A stretch of 64,000 nucleotides of DNA from Tetranychus cinnabarinus (taxonomy: Eukaryota; Arthropoda; Arachnida; Trombidiformes; Tetranychidae): contig WHVY01000005.1 in assembly GCA_022266195.1 (NCBI GenBank), forward strand, positions 4,588,001 through 4,652,000. The letters are read 5' to 3'. Both the position numbers and the translations under genes were made by a program. Shown here in pieces: positions 60,601 through 64,000 of this stretch. Each line of letters opens with the position of its first letter. The first letter of the stretch is position 1. The notes under the pieces are model-generated. The model did not search any database and had not been told where the DNA came from. It saw only the letters and a program-made list of their open reading frames with translations.

Positions 60601-63600
60601 GATAAAGATTTTTCAATTTCAATATTCAATCAATTTCAAGAGTGAATTGAAAAGTTGATTGCAATTGCTGGATGAGAGAAATTCATGTTTTGCATGGAAC
60701 TTCATTTGATATTTAATTCGATGGAAGCTTATCTGTTTAATTGGGCAAAGTTTTGAATTTAAAGTCAATTTTCTAAGCTGTAATTGATCAGCTTGAAAAA
60801 ATTAGTGATGGAATGGAAGATAATTATTGCGTTGATCAATTCATGGTAAATTGAGTTTTGAGCTTAATTGTACTCAAGGCTAATTATTTGCTTAAAAAGC
60901 AGTGAATAATTAAATAAAAAAAAACTAGTTTAAGTTGAATGAAATTTGAAACGAGAGAAAAATTGAGTTGCTAAAGCTGACCATTTCACTTGGAAAGCAA
61001 GACTTATCAAGATGTGACAAAATGATGAAAACTGTGGATCAACCTTTTCATGGTTTATCATCGTCAAGAAGGAAAACTGTAAACTGGGAAAATTTTTCAA
61101 GACAAATGATAACTATTTCAACAATTTAATGATCGTGAAATTTTGAATTTTACAAGGAAATCGATTTTCGATTTAGTCGACTTTTTGCTGAATTTCCGAT
61201 AAATGATTGATCGACAGTTTGCAATTGCATTTCTTGAATTCCTTAACCAATTCTTAATAGCAATAGTTTTGAGCAAAAATGATTAATCAAAAGATAACCA
61301 ATTTACAATTATTTACTCATTTCAAGTGATTAACCCAGTTTTGGAGAAAAATTTGTTGAAATGATTGCAATCTTTCCATGAATTCAATGTCAATTGAAAA
61401 TCTCATTGATTGTTAATTAAAACTGGAAATGTTTGAAAATGCAAATGCAAGAAAATGATGTTGGATGAGAAAAAAAAAGTTGAACAAACGATAATGATGT
61501 TGGCAGTAATGATGAGTTGAAGGTGATGATTATGATGATTTAGTGATGAAAATTGCACAGACACAGACTCAAACATGAGCAGTAATCCAATGGTTGAAAC
61601 AAAAAAACAGATTCTTTGAGACAAGTTTTCACATTTGAATGATTCCAATGGCATAAATATAAGGACAAATTGATGATCACTCGACACTGATTAGCAGAAA
61701 ATGATGATCCAATGAATGCAATTAAAAGGTTGAAAAAAAAGTATTTTGTCATTGACTCCATGACAGATGAACAACATGGTAAAATGAAACAATAAATCAA
61801 CACAAATGCACTTGTAAGGTTCACTTGTCCAAGTGTTGCCAAAAGATATCAATTTCAAGTTGATTTTGCATTTTGCCTTTCAAAACATTTCCAATGTTGA
61901 TCAACATTTATCATAACCAAAGATTGGAAACAAAAAGGTTTTTTGTAAGAAACAGCAAACCTCGACATTTTTGTCATTTTGTTTTTTTCCTCATCTTTTT
62001 CATGCGTAAGTTTTTCAAGGTAAAAAATGATGGCTTTTTTTTTGTTCTCAGAGTTTTTTACTTCAAGATGAATGAAGGATTCAAAACGTAAGATTAGTCA
62101 ACCATCAAAATGGCCATTTTGATAGTCAGTTTTGCTTTACTTTGATTTATTTTATCCTCTGGTTGATGATGTTAACAAAGCCTTGCTGGGCAAGGTAAGG
62201 TGCCGATGAAAATAGACAATCATGAGAGGCAACAAAAAAGAGAAGCAATCTTCAGTTTCCTTTCCTTTCTTCTTACCTTTACCATTACCCTCCACCTCCT
62301 CATCATTATCATCATCTTACTCTAATCTTTTCTTCTTCTTAGTATTTTTTACAGTCAATTCCCTATCAACCTATGTAATGATAATAATAATGTTGTTTTT
62401 TCACTTTGTTATTGTTGTTGATGATGATGTTGAGGCTGAAAATAAGGCGTAATGATGATAATAACAGTTTACAGGCTTTGATTTGGGGTAAAAATAAATA
62501 TCACTTGAACAGTTTTTTGATACAACCAATTGATGATTAGGAAGAAGAAGAAGAAGAGGAATTGTGAACAAAAAAGACGAGAAAACAATGGGAGGAGAAA
62601 AGATGAAGATAAAGTGGATTAAGATGAAGATGAGAGAAGAGGGAAAACGATAACTTACTATTAAACTTGTGTCCATTGTCATCTTCAGTGATAACCAACG
62701 ATATATAACCTGAAAGATATCATGAGAGCAACGAATTAGTTGAGAGTCAAAATGAGAAATGCCAATGGACAGGTGAAGAGAGGTAAAGAAGAGGTAACAA
62801 GAGAGATAACATGAAAATCTTTTCATCAACAGCATCATTTAGTTTCTCCTTTTGACGTTGATAATGTTCAAATCAGAATCATGATAATCATTGTTATCAT
62901 CATCTATCTTGGTTACGACCATTAAGAAAAGGTTTCTGAGTGTTACATGGAAACTTGTTATCATCTACTTTTCTTGTTTTCTGTTTTTCCTTTTTTTTTC
63001 TTCTTCTTCTTCTTTCCATCAACAAATTTTCTTTTACTCTGGTCAAAATGTGTGTGTGTGTTCAATTCAGACAATTGAAGGAATAAAAGAATAATGATAA
63101 TAGAATCAACAAAGATAGCAACATGAAAGGTTCACCTTTATCAGGGTAAAACTCCCATGCGATTAAGTGTAAAGGTTTTACTCTGTAAATTAATCTTGAC
63201 CCTTTACTTTCATTTCTGTTGTTTTTCGTTCATTCATTCAGCTGTTAAGATATTCATGTTAATGGCTCGGTAAATCTTAATTTTCATTGAGAATCATCTA
63301 TCAGAAGTACCATGTTGTTTGCTTGTTGATAATCATTTTCAACGAAAAGAGGTAATGTTATGTAAATGATTTTTGCGTGTTGCTCATTCCTATTCAATTG
63401 ATTTGTAAAGATTGATTTTCGAGTTCAAATCTATTTCAGTTTTTTCTTCTGAGTTGCAATTTTTTCTTGGCTTTTTCTTTCTTCTTCTCACGGTAATATT
63501 GAATTGAACAAAATGAGCAAAAATATGAATCAAAATTGAAAGGTAAATGATGGTGTAAATGATGATTGATTGTTAAAATAAACATATTAATGGTGGAAAG

Positions 63601-63972
63601 AAAAGAAAAGAAAATATTTTTTCTCGTTGCAATTGAGATATTTTACGATCTATTTTTTAACAGTCTTACCTGATGGCTCTGTAGTTACGGTTATATCGAT
63701 AAATTGGCTCAATTCGGAGCCTGAAACACCGTTCTCGGAGTAAACGATGAAACGGTAAGTTGATGATGGATTAAGGCCTTGGATTGTTACTTTAGTTTCA
63801 TTGATTGATTCCGATGAAGGCAGATAGGTTGTTGTTGATGGACACTGTTCACATTCAACTCGGTAAAGAGTATCATTACGTCCACCCAAATATTTTGGTG
63901 GTGACCAGGTAAGAAGCACACTAGATTGGTCAACATCTTTAATTGTTAAATTTTGAGGCGCTGATGGAGGTT
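39605..63972 (-). CDS. Eph: Eph receptor tyrosine kinase (C-terminal two-thirds; 5' exons outside window)
   Basis: Fourteen exons join in frame to 679 residues: 63972-63670, 55996-55773, 54803-54722, 52242-52131, 51226-51156, 49211-49184, 47091-47050, 46903-46797, 45116-44869, 44338-44240, 44014-43904, 42772-42578, 40343-40201, 39881-39605. Domains in order: two fibronectin III repeats; TM helix (VRIIAGVTIAIVVLVVVIG); juxtamembrane YVDPHTYEDP with both regulatory tyrosines; kinase with GGGEFGDV, VAIKTLK, HRDLAARN, DFG, WTAPEAIAF, DVWSFGIV; SAM domain (IDEWLSSIKLTRY); C-terminal GFLV, a possible PDZ ligand. Every catalytic motif is intact. The ephrin-binding and cysteine-rich exons lie beyond 64000. 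Eph receptors mediate contact-dependent repulsion in axon guidance. Two tiny exons (28 and 42 nt) encode the juxtamembrane linker. The 7.7-kb intron between the FN3 exons holds a Harbinger transposon. Confidence 0.95.
40344..51155. other. Eph introns, kinase and juxtamembrane part
   Basis: Introns of up to about 2.2 kb filled with AT-rich sequence, frequent GAAGAAG runs (near 43847-43880 and 44030-44050) and a (TTTTC)n stretch near 48835-48860. 50090-50130 has four copies of a 12-mer like AATGCAATTGTA. No further gene found; the open frames there are low-complexity. Confidence 0.5.
52243..56807. other. Eph introns, ectodomain part
   Basis: 52316-52400 has several imperfect copies of TTTCAATG(A/T). 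55134-55154 and 55205-55225 form a hairpin with 13 perfect central pairs (GTTGGACTAGACT) and a 50-nt loop. 56448-56475 is an (AGAGA)n run. No gene other than the exons already listed. Confidence 0.45.
54017..54073 (-). other. Candidate 57-nt cassette exon before the Eph transmembrane exon
   Basis: Phase 1 at both ends, no stop, donor GTGAGC, weaker acceptor AAATTTAAAG. It would insert 19 residues (SKMILVLMYQPRYASIK region) between FN3-2 and the TM helix. Weaker than the 62659 candidate. Confidence 0.25.
57146..58326 (+). CDS. Transposon cargo: CCCH zinc fingers, SUMO-like segment and RING finger
   Basis: Five exons (57146-57168, 57243-57383, 57443-57608, 57669-57779, 57844-58326) join in frame to 307 residues. 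Residues 12-30 are a CCCH finger (CRNFVNRGYCYGLGCKYLH); a second Cys/His cluster lies near 68-87 (CQDQNQSKCFRVNCKFGTHH). The middle (about 100-200) ends in VSFYYNEEEI then TPDSLDIGNGVDVIVDI, which matches the last strands of SUMO-type beta-grasp folds. A C3HC4 RING follows: CSIC, CFPCNHFFCIDC, CPLC (about 204-246). The combination suggests an E3 ligase with RNA-binding and SUMO/ubiquitin-like modules. Standard Harbinger elements encode only the transposase and a Myb-like protein, so this is an added gene. Its intact frame and introns suggest it is or was recently functional. Confidence 0.8.
57238..59489. repeat. Eight copies of the palindrome CGCTAGCG / CGCTGGCG inside the transposon
   Basis: CGCTAGCG at about 57238, 57398, 57986, 58554, 58744 and 59108; CGCTGGCG at about 57790 and 59482. 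A common longer form is TCCGCTAGCGTA. They occur in introns and exons of all three transposon genes, on both strands, and I noticed none outside the element in this window. Confidence 0.85.
58386..58733 (+). CDS. Harbinger Myb/SANT-like DNA-binding protein (3'-truncated)
   Basis: 115 codons from the ATG at 58386, 60 bp after the cargo gene stop. NFTDKEKELLVSLIEDHP, KKTFWCEIAESFNS and QLKVCFKNMVTRAKNA form the three-helix Myb/SANT-like fold, ending in the family's KTGGGR motif. In active Harbinger elements this protein recruits transposase to the ends. After GRKESEIG the frame runs into sequence antisense to the transposase and stops, so the natural C-terminus appears lost by deletion. Confidence 0.75.
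   Translation: MAKVRGKNFTDKEKELLVSLIEDHPKKELTTNRNNDKDTSIAKKTFWCEIAESFNSASGNETIFNGDQLKVCFKNMVTRAKNAQAENKKETIKTGGGRKESEIGSTKFLVFICFF
58634..59520 (-). CDS. HARBI1-like Harbinger transposase (C-terminally truncated)
   Basis: Two exons (59520-59131 and 59086-58634; 44-nt intron) join in phase 0 to 280 residues. The N-terminal part has FRMNKETFHVLLDLV and the helix-turn-helix-like GFSQPTISRIV. The DDE nuclease follows with VVDGTHIKI (D149), WPGSTHDSRIF (D199), LLGDSAYP (D224) and TRNLVE, where the family has its catalytic Glu. After that Glu the family continues with RAFGxLKxRF and about 70-90 more residues; here it switches to SLSFRPPPVF, encoded by the antisense of the Myb gene, and stops. It is shorter than the usual about 350 residues, so probably inactive on its own despite a complete acidic triad. 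Confidence 0.85.
59897..63669. other. Remainder of the 7.7-kb Eph intron
   Basis: AT-rich intron sequence with CTTCTTCTT runs (for example 60195-60215 and 62997-63015) and a GAAGAAGAAG run near 62543. Apart from the candidate cassette exon at 62659-62709 nothing gene-like was seen. Confidence 0.45.
62659..62709 (-). other. Candidate 51-nt cassette exon between the two FN3 exons of Eph
   Basis: Flanked by TTTCAG and GTAAGTT, phase 1 on both sides, no stop. Inclusion would add 17 residues (YISLVITEDDNGHKFN region) between FN3-1 and FN3-2 without disturbing the frame. Not part of known Eph domains, so either an alternative exon or a chance pair of sites. Confidence 0.4.
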
Positions 63973-64000
63973 CTGTTGGAGTTGAGAGTAAAAATTGAAT

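Noticed and set aside
62222..62452. Ser/Phe-rich open frame in the Eph intron
   Set aside because: Low-complexity TTC/TTT sequence; no conserved features.
1..64000. tRNA genes, rRNA and CRISPR arrays
   Set aside because: No cloverleaf with a GGTTCGA-type T arm in proper context was found, and there is no rRNA or direct-repeat/spacer array.

Overview
The window is eukaryotic, AT-rich and gene-sparse. It has spliceosomal introns (GTAAGT donors, pyrimidine-rich CAG/TAG acceptors) and a bilaterian arthropod gene set: a group I chitin deacetylase, an ionotropic-receptor-like channel, a two-granulin secreted protein, a Domino/SRCAP/p400-type chromatin remodeller and an Eph receptor tyrosine kinase. 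Short introns in most genes and about 64 kb for seven to eight host genes fit a compact arthropod genome. A mite (chelicerate) is my best guess, from general character rather than a diagnostic marker.

Layout. (1) 1-5.8 kb is an accessory block. It holds the start of a non-LTR retrotransposon (ORF1 plus an ORF2 endonuclease running off the left edge), two tandem spliced paralogues with RING/TRAF-like zinc fingers and a beta-grasp-like C-terminus on the opposite strand, and a second zinc-knuckle LINE ORF1. Perfect AATTCAATTGAATT-type palindromes recur through the block every 0.5-0.85 kb. (2) 7.9-10.8 kb is a granulin gene on the minus strand whose single intron contains a complete IR-like gene on the plus strand. 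(3) 13.4-16.2 kb is a five-exon chitin deacetylase. (4) 17-19.3 kb is dispersed and foldback repeats. (5) 21.1-31.5 kb is the Domino-type remodeller, with a visible alternative 5' splice site producing long (SANT/polyQ) and short C-termini. Its first three introns carry sequences that fold like H/ACA snoRNAs. (6) 33.2-33.9 kb is a small unrecognised four-exon gene. (7) 34.4-37.5 kb is a large inverted repeat built of about 0.67-kb units. (8) 39.6-64 kb is the 3' two-thirds of an Eph receptor gene (FN3-FN3-TM-kinase-SAM), with its ligand-binding exons beyond the right edge.

The most unusual object is a complete 3,089-bp PIF/Harbinger transposon (56808-59896, TAA target duplication) in an Eph intron. 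Besides a HARBI1-like transposase and a Myb/SANT protein it carries a third, five-exon gene encoding CCCH fingers, a SUMO-like segment and a RING finger. The palindrome CGCTAGCG (or CGCTGGCG) occurs eight times inside it, in all three genes. The RING/beta-grasp genes at the left edge also sit among retroelement ORFs, so the window has two independent cases of ubiquitin-like/RING genes associated with mobile DNA.
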